Part shown: in pieces, positions 56,233-64,000 of the stretch
How positions within the stretch are numbered: position 1 is the first letter of the stretch
How the letters are laid out: the number at the start of each line of letters is the position of its first letter
DNA from: Emticicia oligotrophica DSM 17448
Lineage (GTDB): Bacteria > Bacteroidota > Bacteroidia > Cytophagales > Spirosomataceae
Length of the DNA stretch: 64,000 bases
Assembly (NCBI RefSeq): GCF_000263195.1
Contig: NC_018748.1
Coordinates: 4,734,159 to 4,798,158 of the forward strand
Direction: 5' to 3'
Position numbers and translations under genes: made by a program
The notes under the pieces: model-generated
What the model was told of the DNA's origin: nothing
The model's database searches: none
The model's input: the letters and a program-made list of their open reading frames with translations, nothing else

Positions 56233-56690
56233 TTTGCTCGATTAATAATATAAGTAACCACCCCAAAAACTTGAAATTCCATGCCTTCTTTAATCCAAAT
56301 TGGGTCATAGGCCGGATGCTCTGCCACCAAGCAAATACCCTTTTTGGATTTCAAAATACGTTTGACCGTAAATTCTCCATTGACAATCCCTACTACAATT
56401 TTACCATCAGCTGGTTCTTTAGACCTATCAACGATTAAAATGGCTCCATCTAAAATACCTGCTCCTTCCATCGAATTTCCCTTAACCCTTACACAAAAGG
56501 TAGCATGTGCCTTATCGACTAAAAGGGCATTAAAATCAATTTTTAGTTCTACATAATCATCAGCTGGGCTAGGAAAACCAGCCGATATTCTTGATAAATA
56601 CAAGGGTATTTGACTCTCTAAATCACCTTGTTTCTCAACAACACTGTAAAAATTTACAATGGTTGCATTTTCGTATGAGGAAATACTCAT
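56229..56690 (-). CDS. umuD: UmuD/LexA-type S24 self-cleaving protein
   Basis: This 153-residue protein has a cleavage site in 'ISAGFPSPADDY' (Ala-Gly, about 36), the catalytic Ser in 'VKGNSMEGAGI' (about 72) and the Lys in 'GEFTVKRIL' (about 109), all of the S24 family. Cleavage to UmuD' stimulated by RecA activates polymerase V. No DNA-binding domain is present, so it is UmuD and not LexA. The upstream 180 bases contain a short palindrome near 56833-56844 as a possible operator. Confidence 0.95.
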   Translation of the reverse strand: MSISSYENATIVNFYSVVEKQGDLESQIPLYLSRISAGFPSPADDYVELKIDFNALLVDKAHATFCVRVKGNSMEGAGILDGAILIVDRSKEPADGKIVVGIVNGEFTVKRILKSKKGICLVAEHPAYDPIWIKEGMEFQVFGVVTYIINRAK

Positions 56691-56832
56691 ATACCTTTTT
56701 ATTAGTAAATATTTAATTCGGGAAACAGGAAGTTTTCTCCATAAACTATGAAGAAATTAATAAAAATTAGAAGGGAAATAAGAAGTTAGTGTATTGTGTG
56801 TGAACTGCGTGTAGGCAAGATAAATCGAAAAC

Positions 56833-56844
56833 TTGTATCTACAA
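56833..56844. promoter_or_regulatory. Small palindrome upstream of umuD, possible operator
   Basis: TTGTA-TC-TACAA lies about 145 bases before the umuD ATG and just after the atpH terminator. It could be a repressor site, but no second copy or matching SOS consensus is seen in the window. Confidence 0.2.
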
Positions 56845-56865
56845 AATTTTCTTAAACTATGTATC

Positions 56866-56892
56866 AGAAAAAACCCCACCAAAGGGTGGGGT
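56866..56892 (-). terminator. Terminator of the atp operon
   Basis: An 8-bp GC-rich stem (ACCCCACC/GGTGGGGT; 56873-56880 with 56885-56892) is followed on the minus strand by TTTTTTCTG. It lies 43 bases after the atpH stop and ends the ATP synthase transcript before umuD. Confidence 0.85.
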
Positions 56893-56934
56893 ATTTCTCA
56901 ACTTTATAGCCATGAAAACTAATATTTTTGGAGC

Positions 56935-57468
56935 TTAAGCCAATTGAAGCTTTAACTCATTTAATTTCTTTCTAACTGAAGTATCAATTTGCGTATCACC
57001 GATACTTAGCACATAACCTCCAATGAGATTTTCGTTAACTTTTTCTTCTAAAACAACTGTTTTACCCGTTGCTTCAGCTACAACTTTTTTGAATTCATCT
57101 CTTTGACTATCTGTCAAAGGCGTTACAGTAGTAACAACTGCTTTTTGAATTCCTTTTTGCTGATTGTAAAGTTTACCAAATTCTTCAGCGATTGAATATA
57201 TGAGGTTTTCTCTATTCTTTTTAGTTAAGACGCTAAAAATTGAGAAAGTCACAGGATGAACATTTTTTTCGAAAGTTTTTTTCAAAATTCCGAATTTTTG
57301 TTCGTGACGAATGATTGGATTACCCAATACCACCAAAAATTGACGGTTTTCATCACAAATCTGTTTGAACAAATGCATGTCGTTGTTTACTTCATCAACA
57401 ACTTTTCGTTCAGCTGCTAAATCAAATAATGATTTAGCATATCTATAAGCAACTATTGAGTCTGCCAT
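56935..57468 (-). CDS. atpH: ATP synthase F1 subunit delta
   Basis: This 177-residue OSCP/delta protein begins 'SIVAYRYAKSLFDLAAERKVVDEV', has 'FLVVLGNPIIRHEQKFGIL', 'KNRENLIYSIAEEFGKLYNQQKG' and the C-terminal 'NENLIGGYVLSIGDTQIDTSVRKKLNELK', the standard family signature. It links the peripheral stalk to the F1 head. It is the last gene of this atp block and is followed by a terminator, so atpA and atpG must lie elsewhere. A 175-base gap separates it from atpF. Confidence 0.96.
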   Translation of the reverse strand: MADSIVAYRYAKSLFDLAAERKVVDEVNNDMHLFKQICDENRQFLVVLGNPIIRHEQKFGILKKTFEKNVHPVTFSIFSVLTKKNRENLIYSIAEEFGKLYNQQKGIQKAVVTTVTPLTDSQRDEFKKVVAEATGKTVVLEEKVNENLIGGYVLSIGDTQIDTSVRKKLNELKLQLA

Positions 57469-57512
57469 TGTATTTTTAGCGAGTTCTCGGAGGCATTATA
57501 GGTTCACCTATA

Positions 57513-57545
57513 CAAATTTACAACCGAGTGTTCCAATAAAACAAA
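57513..57545 (-). promoter_or_regulatory. Possible internal promoter before atpH
   Basis: On the minus strand, TTTG (57545-57542) and TAAATTTG (57520-57513) are 21 bases apart, similar to the Bacteroidota consensus. It lies in the 175-base gap before atpH and could allow separate expression. Confidence 0.35.
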
Positions 57546-57643
57546 TTTTGATTAAGAATTTTTCGCAAAACTTTGCACTAATTTCGTAAAATATTGAGTT
57601 TTACCAAGTAAGGTATATTTTACTTGTATAAAATATACAACTT

Positions 57644-58138
57644 TTAGTTCAAATTAGCTTCAGAAATTAATGAAGAAACTAAATCTTCTTGCGATTTTTT
57701 ATCCGCCAATTCTTTGCGAAGTACTTTTTCAGCAATTTCGATTGAGAATGTAGCCAAGTCTTTCTTCATTTGAGCAATCATAGCAGTTTTTTCTTGTTGG
57801 ATAGCCTCACGTGCATCAGCAATAATCTTATTCCCTTCAGCTACGGCTCTATCTTTCGCTTCAGCAATTAATTTATCTGCTACATCTTTACCATCACGAA
57901 TCATTTTATCACGTTCGGCACGAGCTTCAGCTAAAATTTTATCGTTATCAGCTTTTAATTTTGCCATTTCCGCACGTGTTTCCTCTGCCATACGAAGAGC
58001 TGACTCAATTGAATCTTCACGTTCTTTCAATGCTGATAAAATTGGTTTCCAAGCAAACTTTTTCAACAAAAGTACTAAGATTCCGAAAACTAATGCCATC
58101 CAAAATAACAGACCAACGGCAGGGGTTAGCAATTCCAT
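57644..58138 (-). CDS. atpF: ATP synthase F0 subunit b
   Basis: This 164-residue protein has one N-terminal membrane helix ('LLFWMALVFGILVLLLKKFAW', about 11-31) followed by a long charged helix ('REDSIESALRMAEETRAEMAKLKADNDKILAEARAERDKMI') of the peripheral stalk. The C-terminal 'KKDLATFSIEIAEKVLRKELADKKSQEDLVSSLI' is the delta-binding segment. Length and pattern are standard for subunit b. A 232-base gap separates it from atpE. Confidence 0.95.
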   Translation of the reverse strand: MELLTPAVGLLFWMALVFGILVLLLKKFAWKPILSALKEREDSIESALRMAEETRAEMAKLKADNDKILAEARAERDKMIRDGKDVADKLIAEAKDRAVAEGNKIIADAREAIQQEKTAMIAQMKKDLATFSIEIAEKVLRKELADKKSQEDLVSSLISEANLN

Positions 58139-58286
58139 GTTTTTATAAAATTATAAAAATTAATGATATTTAAAGTTTATTTTAATTTTTTACACTATAT
58201 AAAAACAGCACTAATTAGCTAGCTTTCAACTTTATAGTGTATTAAAATTTTTAATTTCGTTATTCAAGAAAACGTAGAAGTGTTGA

Positions 58287-58322
58287 AACCTGCACCGACA
58301 CCTAATGTGAACGGAGCAGGTT
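58287..58322. other. Hairpin in the atpE-atpF gap
   Basis: AACCTGC (58287-58293) pairs with GCAGGTT (58316-58322), enclosing partly complementary sequence (CCGACAC / GTGAACGG). It may be an mRNA-processing or attenuation structure that sets the ratio of c to other F0 subunits. Confidence 0.4.
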
Positions 58323-58370
58323 ATCAATACTAAATGATTTGTTTACGGTGATTACTCACCATGTTGATTC

Positions 58371-58652
<282 letters not shown>

Positions 58653-58717
58653 TTATATAAGTGAAACAATAAATGCAAATGAATGTTTTTTCTGAAGATT
58701 AAATCTTCATGAATTTA

Positions 58718-59788
58718 TCAGTGACCGTGGTCAGCTTCGTGGTGTTCTTCGATAGCACTACCAATATACATTGATGATAACAATGTAAAGATAAATGCTT
58801 GCAAGAAAGCAACCATTAACTCGATTAGGTTCATGAACAATGTAAACAATGTTACGACTCCACCAACCGCAGCACTCTGAAAGATGAAAATCAAACCTAA
58901 TAAACTAAGGATAATGATGTGACCAGCAGTGATATTAGCAAAAAGACGAATAGTCAACGACATTGGCTTCATAAATACCCCAGCGATTTCAACCACCCAC
59001 ATCAACGGTAACATAGCCGCAGGCACACCTTCTGGCTTCACTAAGTGCATCCAATAATGTTTATTGGCATTCACATGTGTAAGAATAAAGGTAATGACCG
59101 CTAAGAAAAGTGTAATAGCAATATTACCAGTAAGGTTGGCACCTCCAGGTAGAAGACCTAAAAGGTTATTGATTAAGATAAAGAAAAATAGAGTCAATAA
59201 ATAAGGAAGATATTTTTCATATTTTGGGCCGATGTTTGGTTTAACCACTTCATCACGAATAAAAATAATGATTGGCTCTAAAAATGATTGAATACCTTTT
59301 GGAGCTTTTCCACGGTTTTGTGAAAAACCTTTGGCTACCGTACTCATCAAAGTTACTAAAATAATTGCACTCAAAATCATTGAAGCAACATTCTTAGTAA
59401 TTGATAAATCTATTACATGCACTTCTTCGTCGAGGCCACCTTGTGGATTTAAACGGTGAATATGCTCATGCAAATTGATGTATCCATTATATACACCATT
59501 ACCTTCAGTGAATCTCTTTGAAGAGAAAACTTCTAAACCGTATTGTTTTGTGTAAAGAATAACTGGAAGAGGAATTGTAAGACCATGTGCGAATTCCCAT
59601 TCATGAGAATCGGCAATGTGGTGCATAATCATCTTACCGATGTCAAACTTTTCTTCTTCGTGTGTAGCTTCTTTAGACTCGTGGTTTTCATGGGTAGCTT
59701 CATGCCCTTCTTGAGCAAAAGAAAAACTGAAAGAAAATACCGATAATGAAAGAACGAGTAGGAGTTTACCTGTAATCTTACGCAACAT
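58718..59788 (-). CDS. atpB: ATP synthase F0 subunit a
   Basis: This 356-residue protein has an N-terminal signal-like helix (cut near SFA|Q), a Glu/His-rich periplasmic segment ('GHEATHENHESKEATHEEEKF') and then the five-to-six-helix a-subunit core. The essential Arg lies in 'KPMSLTIRLFANITAGH' (about 283) and the core 'LLGLLPGGANLTGNIAITL' is typical. The C-terminus 'EEHHEADHGH' is also His-rich. It provides the proton half-channels. The extended N-terminus is usual in this phylum. Confidence 0.95.
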   Translation of the reverse strand: MLRKITGKLLLVLSLSVFSFSFSFAQEGHEATHENHESKEATHEEEKFDIGKMIMHHIADSHEWEFAHGLTIPLPVILYTKQYGLEVFSSKRFTEGNGVYNGYINLHEHIHRLNPQGGLDEEVHVIDLSITKNVASMILSAIILVTLMSTVAKGFSQNRGKAPKGIQSFLEPIIIFIRDEVVKPNIGPKYEKYLPYLLTLFFFILINNLLGLLPGGANLTGNIAITLFLAVITFILTHVNANKHYWMHLVKPEGVPAAMLPLMWVVEIAGVFMKPMSLTIRLFANITAGHIIILSLLGLIFIFQSAAVGGVVTLFTLFMNLIELMVAFLQAFIFTLLSSMYIGSAIEEHHEADHGH

Positions 59789-59827
59789 TTTTTTTGTATT
59801 TATTCGGTCAATTAATGAGTGAGCAAA

Positions 59828-60196
59828 TCACTTTCCTGAATTTTGCCGCAAGTTACGACTTAAATTCCAAATCTCAAACACTGTATAAAATAAATATAGT
59901 ACAAAAAAGTTAATTATAAATAATTCCTGCTGTTGTAGTCCGAAATAGAGTTCGATACCTATAAATACTAAACTCAAAATCAGACGCAAAACGGTAGCGG
60001 CAAGGTAAAAGGCAATAAAATTTTTCTCTTTTCCTTGTAAACCCATATCAATGAGTCGGTGCATCAAAAATGAGAAAGCTACAAAGAAACCTAATATCAA
60101 CCAACGCTTCGGATGTAAGAAAGAATCTACTCCAAAATATTTGGCTAAAAAAAATACAATTATAAAAAATACAGTGAAGATAAGTGTACGCAACAT
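59828..60196 (-). CDS. Small membrane protein of the atp operon
   Basis: This 122-residue protein has about four hydrophobic segments ('FTVFFIIVFFLAKYFG', 'WLILGFFVAFSFLMHRLI', 'FIAFYLAATVLRLILSLVFIGI', 'LFIINFFVLYLFYTVFEIWNL'). Its position between atpZ and atpB is like that of AtpI in other bacteria, and such proteins assist ring assembly. No recognisable signature is present, so AtpI identity is unproven. Confidence 0.8.
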   Translation of the reverse strand: MLRTLIFTVFFIIVFFLAKYFGVDSFLHPKRWLILGFFVAFSFLMHRLIDMGLQGKEKNFIAFYLAATVLRLILSLVFIGIELYFGLQQQELFIINFFVLYLFYTVFEIWNLSRNLRQNSGK

Positions 60197-60207
60197 GAAT
60201 AAGGATT

Positions 60208-60405
60208 TTAATTTTTAGGGATTTGCCTAATCACATTATACAATGAGATTCCGATTGAAAGTAAAGAACAAATAAGCGTAGCTATTGGGTTTTTATTGGC
60301 CATTTTTCCATCAATCCAATAACCTGCCCAAGTGCCTAGCCCAATCGTAAGGGCCATCTGCATACCAATTTGGGTGAATACAAGCCAATTTTGTTTTTCT
60401 TTCAT
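60208..60405 (-). CDS. AtpZ/AtpI-family protein
   Basis: This 65-residue protein has two membrane helices with 'IGMQMALTIGLGTWAGYWIDGKM', matching the Gly-rich first helix of AtpZ/AtpI, and 'ICSLLSIGISLYNVIRQI'. In other bacteria AtpZ and AtpI form a Mg2+/Ca2+ channel complex and help assemble the ATP synthase. It is the first gene of the atp block, 34 bases after the GT2-like gene stop. Confidence 0.88.
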   Translation of the reverse strand: MKEKQNWLVFTQIGMQMALTIGLGTWAGYWIDGKMANKNPIATLICSLLSIGISLYNVIRQIPKN

Positions 60406-60439
60406 CTGGAATTATTCTATTATGCCGAAAAATAAAGGT

Positions 60440-61312
60440 TTAAATTTTAATATAATTTTTGTACTCTCCTATTCGCCAACCAGTTAGCTGCTCAAATCTC
60501 ATCAGAATTCTATTTTTTAATGAATACTTTTTTTGTTTGATATCAAAATCAAAAGCCCAATTCATACGCTCAATTCGGGGCTGTATAACTTTGGGATGCG
60601 TGCCTTTAAATAGTGTTAATGAATCTATTCCTGAATAATCAAAATCAACGTTGGCAGGTTGTTGTTCATCAAGTTCTTGGTCTGTATGCCAAAAATAAGA
60701 TAAACCACGAACTTTATCGGTCATTTTTTGAGGTGGCTTCACCCATCCATAATGATAGATGTGGGCTTCAATTGGTTTAACTCTTAATTTACTATTATCA
60801 TTTTTCCTAAAACCTTGAGCATCTCGATAGGAAACCACTTGCTTTGTATGACGAATAATACGTATTTCGTTCCGATACCATTTTCTAGAATCTGCTACAT
60901 ATTTATAAGCCCCATAAAAATGCGTATATTTGAATAAAAGGCCTTCCACTGCTATATCATCTTTATACTGAAGCATAGCCTCGCGAATCGTTTGATGATA
61001 TTTTTCATGCACAACCTCATCGCTTTGTATATAAAAAGCCCAAGTGGTATCATCACTGATGGCAGCCAAAGCTTTATCTGTTTCTATGGCCAATACCCTA
61101 CCGTCTTTTCTCAATGAATCGTCCCAAATAGTTTCAATAATGCGGATTTTATCAGATTTTATAGATTTAATTAAATCCAGTGTACCATCTTCTGAATTAC
61201 CAACTGCTACTACGAATTCATCGCATAGAGGTAAAATAGATGTAATTGCTTCTATTACTGGGTAATCGTATTTATTGGCATTGCGGATTATTGTAAATCC
61301 TGTAACTTTCAT
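60440..61312 (-). CDS. GT2-like glycosyltransferase family protein
   Basis: This 290-residue protein begins 'MKVTGFTIIRNANKYDYPVIEA' and has 'CDEFVVAVGNSEDGTLDLI' (nucleotide Asp region), 'WAFYIQSDEVVHEKYH' (DxD-like) and 'YHYGWVKPP' in the middle. This pattern is typical of a Bacteroidota glycosyltransferase group often next to LPS genes. No signal peptide is visible. It is on the same strand as the atp block and the glycerate kinase gene (47-base gap). Confidence 0.88.
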   Translation of the reverse strand: MKVTGFTIIRNANKYDYPVIEAITSILPLCDEFVVAVGNSEDGTLDLIKSIKSDKIRIIETIWDDSLRKDGRVLAIETDKALAAISDDTTWAFYIQSDEVVHEKYHQTIREAMLQYKDDIAVEGLLFKYTHFYGAYKYVADSRKWYRNEIRIIRHTKQVVSYRDAQGFRKNDNSKLRVKPIEAHIYHYGWVKPPQKMTDKVRGLSYFWHTDQELDEQQPANVDFDYSGIDSLTLFKGTHPKVIQPRIERMNWAFDFDIKQKKYSLKNRILMRFEQLTGWRIGEYKNYIKI

Positions 61313-61358
61313 AAGCTTTTAATTTGAGAAACTTAATGTGGTTGAATGAAAATTTCAC

Positions 61359-62486
61359 TCATTTAGAATAATGAAGCAAATTTACCAAATAAAAAGTAGC
61401 ATTTTGCACGCCCTCGTAGCCATATTTTAAAGCATCGGCCAAATCCATCGGGCGATTGAGAATCGAAGTAGCATATTGAATACCTATTGTTTGTAGCTCT
61501 TGGGGAGAAACTTCTAGTGTTCCACAAATAGCTGCAACTCGAATTTGAGCCTCATTTGCTCGGTCAGTAATACCTTTAATGAGTTTTCCTTGTAATGTCT
61601 GATTATCAATCTTTCCTTCTCCCGTAATTATCAAATCTACACCTTGTAAGTTTTGATTGAAATCACAAAAATCCATTAAAAGTTTGACACCCTCTCTAAG
61701 CTCTGCCCCAACAAATGCCATCGCCCCAAAACCAAGTCCTCCAGCGGCTCCTGCTCCAGCAATTTCGCTCAAATTTTGATTAAAATCTCTTTCAAAAATA
61801 TTGGATAGGTTTTCTAAACCTTTATCTAACAAGCTAACGGCATGTTCATCTGCCCCTTTTTGGTGGCCATAAATATAAGCGGCTCCATTTTTTCCGTATA
61901 ATGGATTAGTCACATCGCAAGCAACTGTAATATTAGGTAATTGAGTGGCAGAATCAGGAGCAATAATCCTCTGAATTTTTACAAGATTTTGTCCAATAGG
62001 TTCAAGTTCTTGGTCATTTTCATCTAAAAACTTCCATCCTAACGCAGAAGCCATACCTACACCAGCATCGGTAGTAGCACTCCCTCCTATTCCGAGTATA
62101 ATATTTTTGACTCCAACTTCAATTGCTTTCTTAATCAACTCTCCAGTGCCATAAGTACTTGTCAATAATGGATTTCTCTCATTCGAACTGAGTAATCTTA
62201 ACCCAGAAGCAGTGGCCATTTCTATAAATGCTGTTTCTCCGTCGGCAGAGATACCATATTCTGCATTTACTGGCCTTCCAAGAGGGTCTTTTACCTCAGT
62301 ATTGAATTTCTTACCTTTCGAATACCAAAGCAATAAATCAAGTGTACCTTCTCCCCCATCAGCCATTGGTAACTTTACGATTTCAATAGTTGGTGAAACC
62401 ATACGAATACCTGCCGACATCGCTTCGCAAACTTGCGTGGCATCAAGCGAACCTCTGAATTTATCGGGAGCTAATAAAATTTTCAT
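61359..62486 (-). CDS. Glycerate kinase (GlxK/GarK family)
   Basis: This 375-residue protein begins 'MKILLAPDKFRGSLDATQVCEAM', the family signature. It contains 'LPMADGGEGTLDLLLW', 'ILGIGGSATTDAGVGMASALGWKFLD' and 'LIITGEGKIDNQTLQGKLIKGI'. The enzyme phosphorylates D-glycerate to 2-phosphoglycerate, linking glyoxylate or serine breakdown to glycolysis. No glyoxylate genes are adjacent; the upstream neighbour is mutA (11-base gap), suggesting co-transcription. Confidence 0.94.
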   Translation of the reverse strand: MKILLAPDKFRGSLDATQVCEAMSAGIRMVSPTIEIVKLPMADGGEGTLDLLLWYSKGKKFNTEVKDPLGRPVNAEYGISADGETAFIEMATASGLRLLSSNERNPLLTSTYGTGELIKKAIEVGVKNIILGIGGSATTDAGVGMASALGWKFLDENDQELEPIGQNLVKIQRIIAPDSATQLPNITVACDVTNPLYGKNGAAYIYGHQKGADEHAVSLLDKGLENLSNIFERDFNQNLSEIAGAGAAGGLGFGAMAFVGAELREGVKLLMDFCDFNQNLQGVDLIITGEGKIDNQTLQGKLIKGITDRANEAQIRVAAICGTLEVSPQELQTIGIQYATSILNRPMDLADALKYGYEGVQNATFYLVNLLHYSK

Positions 62487-62497
62487 AGATACTAGAC

Positions 62498-63871
62498 TTA
62501 TTCAAAAACTTCGGAAAGCCGATGTGATTGTAATTTTTGTGATGAAACCGATAGAGAATTCTTAGAATTTGCTTCTGGCTCTACTCTAAATTTATTAACA
62601 CCAACCATGATTTTGCCATTTTGCAGGCGTTCGACATTTGCTTGTAAGGCTTTTTCAATATTTACTTGAATAAAGCCTTGCTCAAAAGCTGCAACCATTC
62701 CACCTTTAGCCTCAACTTCTTGGAAAACTTTCCATGCTTCAAGAGATAATTGATAGGTGAGATTTTCAATGTAATAAGAACCAGCAGAAGGGTCGATGGC
62801 TTTATCGAGATAAGATTCTTCTTTTAAAATAATTGATATATTTCGAGCGATTCGCTCACCTAATTCACTGCGTTGCTGTTCATCAAGCACAGCATCATAC
62901 GGTAAAATTGTCAATGAATCACAACCACCCATGATTGCCGACATCGCTTCGGTAGTAGCCCTCAACATATTGGTATATGGACTCAATGCTGCATTATAAA
63001 AACTTGAAGTTTGAGCATGTACTTGGCACTTTTTAATAAAATTAGCTTGTCCATAAGATTCTAATATCTTACTCCACAAAAATCTTAATGCACGAAGTTT
63101 AGCTATTTCTAAAAAATAATTAGTACCAATAGAAACCGAAAATTCTAGCTTCGTAACAATATGCTCGATGGTTAAACCTTGTTCGCTTAGCTTATCTAAA
63201 TACTCTACGGCAGAGGCTAAAGTGAATGCCAATTCTTGAACAGCATTGGCTCCTGCATTATGATAAACATGTGACTCTACCACCAAAGCTCCAAAGTTTG
63301 GAAATTGAGCGGTAGCATTAAGTATTTTTATTGTATTTTCCCAAGTATAAATACTCATTTTTGTAGAATCATCGGCAAATGTATTTGCTAAGGTATCGAA
63401 ATGAATACCTCCTTTGGGTAAATAAGGAATTACTTTTGAAAGTTGATTCAATAGTGTTAGTCCTTCTGAGGTCTTGAAAAATACTGGACTTTCACTCAAT
63501 TTGATATTATTCAGTAATTTAGCCAAATCTATGTTTTCGATATCTACCTTATCTAAATCAAGTAAAATAGACGTAGCTCCTTTCTTTAAGCTACTAATAA
63601 TAGCCAAATTGGTGGTTTTTTCATCAGAAAACTCAATATATGGTCTATTTTGCCAAATACCATTAGCTTTATCTCGTTGAGCAGCTTGAATAGCCGATGT
63701 AGGTATATTTGCTAAATCTTCACTTGAGTAGTAAGGCTGTACTTGAAATCCTTCGAGGGTTTGCCAAATAAGCGTTTCTTCAAAGTTTTTTCCCTTCAAA
63801 TCTTTGTTCACTTGGTTCAACCAATCATTTTTTGTGATTTGTGGGAATTCGGAGAAGAGAGTTGCTTCCAT
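62498..63871 (-). CDS. mutA: Methylmalonyl-CoA mutase small (beta) subunit
   Basis: This 457-residue protein matches the TIM-barrel part of the mutase small subunit: 'NDWLNQVNKDLKGKNFEETLIWQTLEGFQVQPYYSSEDL' at the start, 'VVESHVYHNAGANAVQELAFTLASAVEYLD' and 'DPSAGSYYIENLTYQLSLEAWKVFQEVEAKGGM'. It lacks the C-terminal cobalamin-type domain of the full-length (about 600 aa) small subunit, as usual in Bacteroidota. The large catalytic subunit (mutB) is not adjacent downstream: a glycerate kinase gene follows instead. Confidence 0.93.
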   Translation of the reverse strand: MEATLFSEFPQITKNDWLNQVNKDLKGKNFEETLIWQTLEGFQVQPYYSSEDLANIPTSAIQAAQRDKANGIWQNRPYIEFSDEKTTNLAIISSLKKGATSILLDLDKVDIENIDLAKLLNNIKLSESPVFFKTSEGLTLLNQLSKVIPYLPKGGIHFDTLANTFADDSTKMSIYTWENTIKILNATAQFPNFGALVVESHVYHNAGANAVQELAFTLASAVEYLDKLSEQGLTIEHIVTKLEFSVSIGTNYFLEIAKLRALRFLWSKILESYGQANFIKKCQVHAQTSSFYNAALSPYTNMLRATTEAMSAIMGGCDSLTILPYDAVLDEQQRSELGERIARNISIILKEESYLDKAIDPSAGSYYIENLTYQLSLEAWKVFQEVEAKGGMVAAFEQGFIQVNIEKALQANVERLQNGKIMVGVNKFRVEPEANSKNSLSVSSQKLQSHRLSEVFE

Positions 63872-64000
63872 AATCCAATTTGTATTTTTCTAAGATGATA
63901 TTTGTTGTACTCTGATGAATGTAAAAGTAATGTTTGTACTTTTATTAGGCAAATAATATTCTAAAAAATTTTGTTTGGGAATTACTTTGAAAATAGATTA

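Overview
The window looks like a chromosomal segment of a low-GC Bacteroidota, probably a Cytophagales/Spirosomataceae-type bacterium. The evidence is Bacteroidota-style promoters (TAnnTTTG at -7, TTG near -33), few Shine-Dalgarno sequences, a BrxC/YtxJ bacilliredoxin, CrtY-type lycopene cyclase, LytS-type and SHxxRxPL kinases, a small-form MutA and Glu/His-tailed AtpB. The genus is inference. No rRNA, CRISPR array, intact IS or prophage was seen. One tRNA (Asn, GTT) is present.

Left part (1-17,800): housekeeping and metabolic genes. They include a YhhN-like membrane protein (5' partial), a bacilliredoxin, OsmC, LipA, lycopene cyclase, an Lrp regulator, NuoD on its own, a phosphodiester glycosidase, MPG, Tgt, a GT2 glycosyltransferase, RsmG and tRNA-Asn. 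The standout is a tight four-gene operon (5173-11211): a serine hydrolase fused to a D-aminoacylase, a DgcN-like (DUF1611) protein, a DgcA/dipeptide-epimerase-like enolase-superfamily enzyme and an APC permease. It reads as a D-amino-acid or muropeptide scavenging system.

Signalling block (17,999-26,779, minus strand): a REC-PAS protein ending after its histidine-containing helix, a stand-alone response regulator, a giant kinase with about 12 PAS domains, and a REC-PAS-LytS-type kinase. The giant kinase is broken by a one-base frame change at an A7 run just before its end. Its natural tail is intact in the -1 frame, ends in a TGATG overlap with the response regulator, and the run is a perfect A_AAA_AAA slippery heptamer.

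Polysaccharide region (27,495-53,686, mostly minus): CpsB-type phosphatase; WcaJ-type priming transferase; GDP-fucose genes (gmd, fcl); several GT4/GT2 transferases; Wzy- and Wzx-like membrane proteins; an acetyltransferase; a DUF115/GT42-like protein; a secreted TIM-barrel-like protein; an SDR, a 2-hydroxyacid dehydrogenase and a CMP-sugar synthetase; then Wzc, Wza and two adjacent proteins that look like the two halves of a YjbH/GfcD outer-membrane protein, headed by an Ala-rich lipoprotein. A 201-bp element with 18-bp terminal inverted repeats and three TAAA-loop hairpins lies between cpsB and wcaJ.

Right part (53,687-64,000): a 1.25-kb gene-poor gap with a decayed PcrB/GGGP-synthase remnant, umuDC, an ATP synthase cluster (atpZ, small membrane protein, atpB, E, F, H, ending in a terminator without atpA/atpG), a GT2 protein, glycerate kinase and the methylmalonyl-CoA mutase small subunit.
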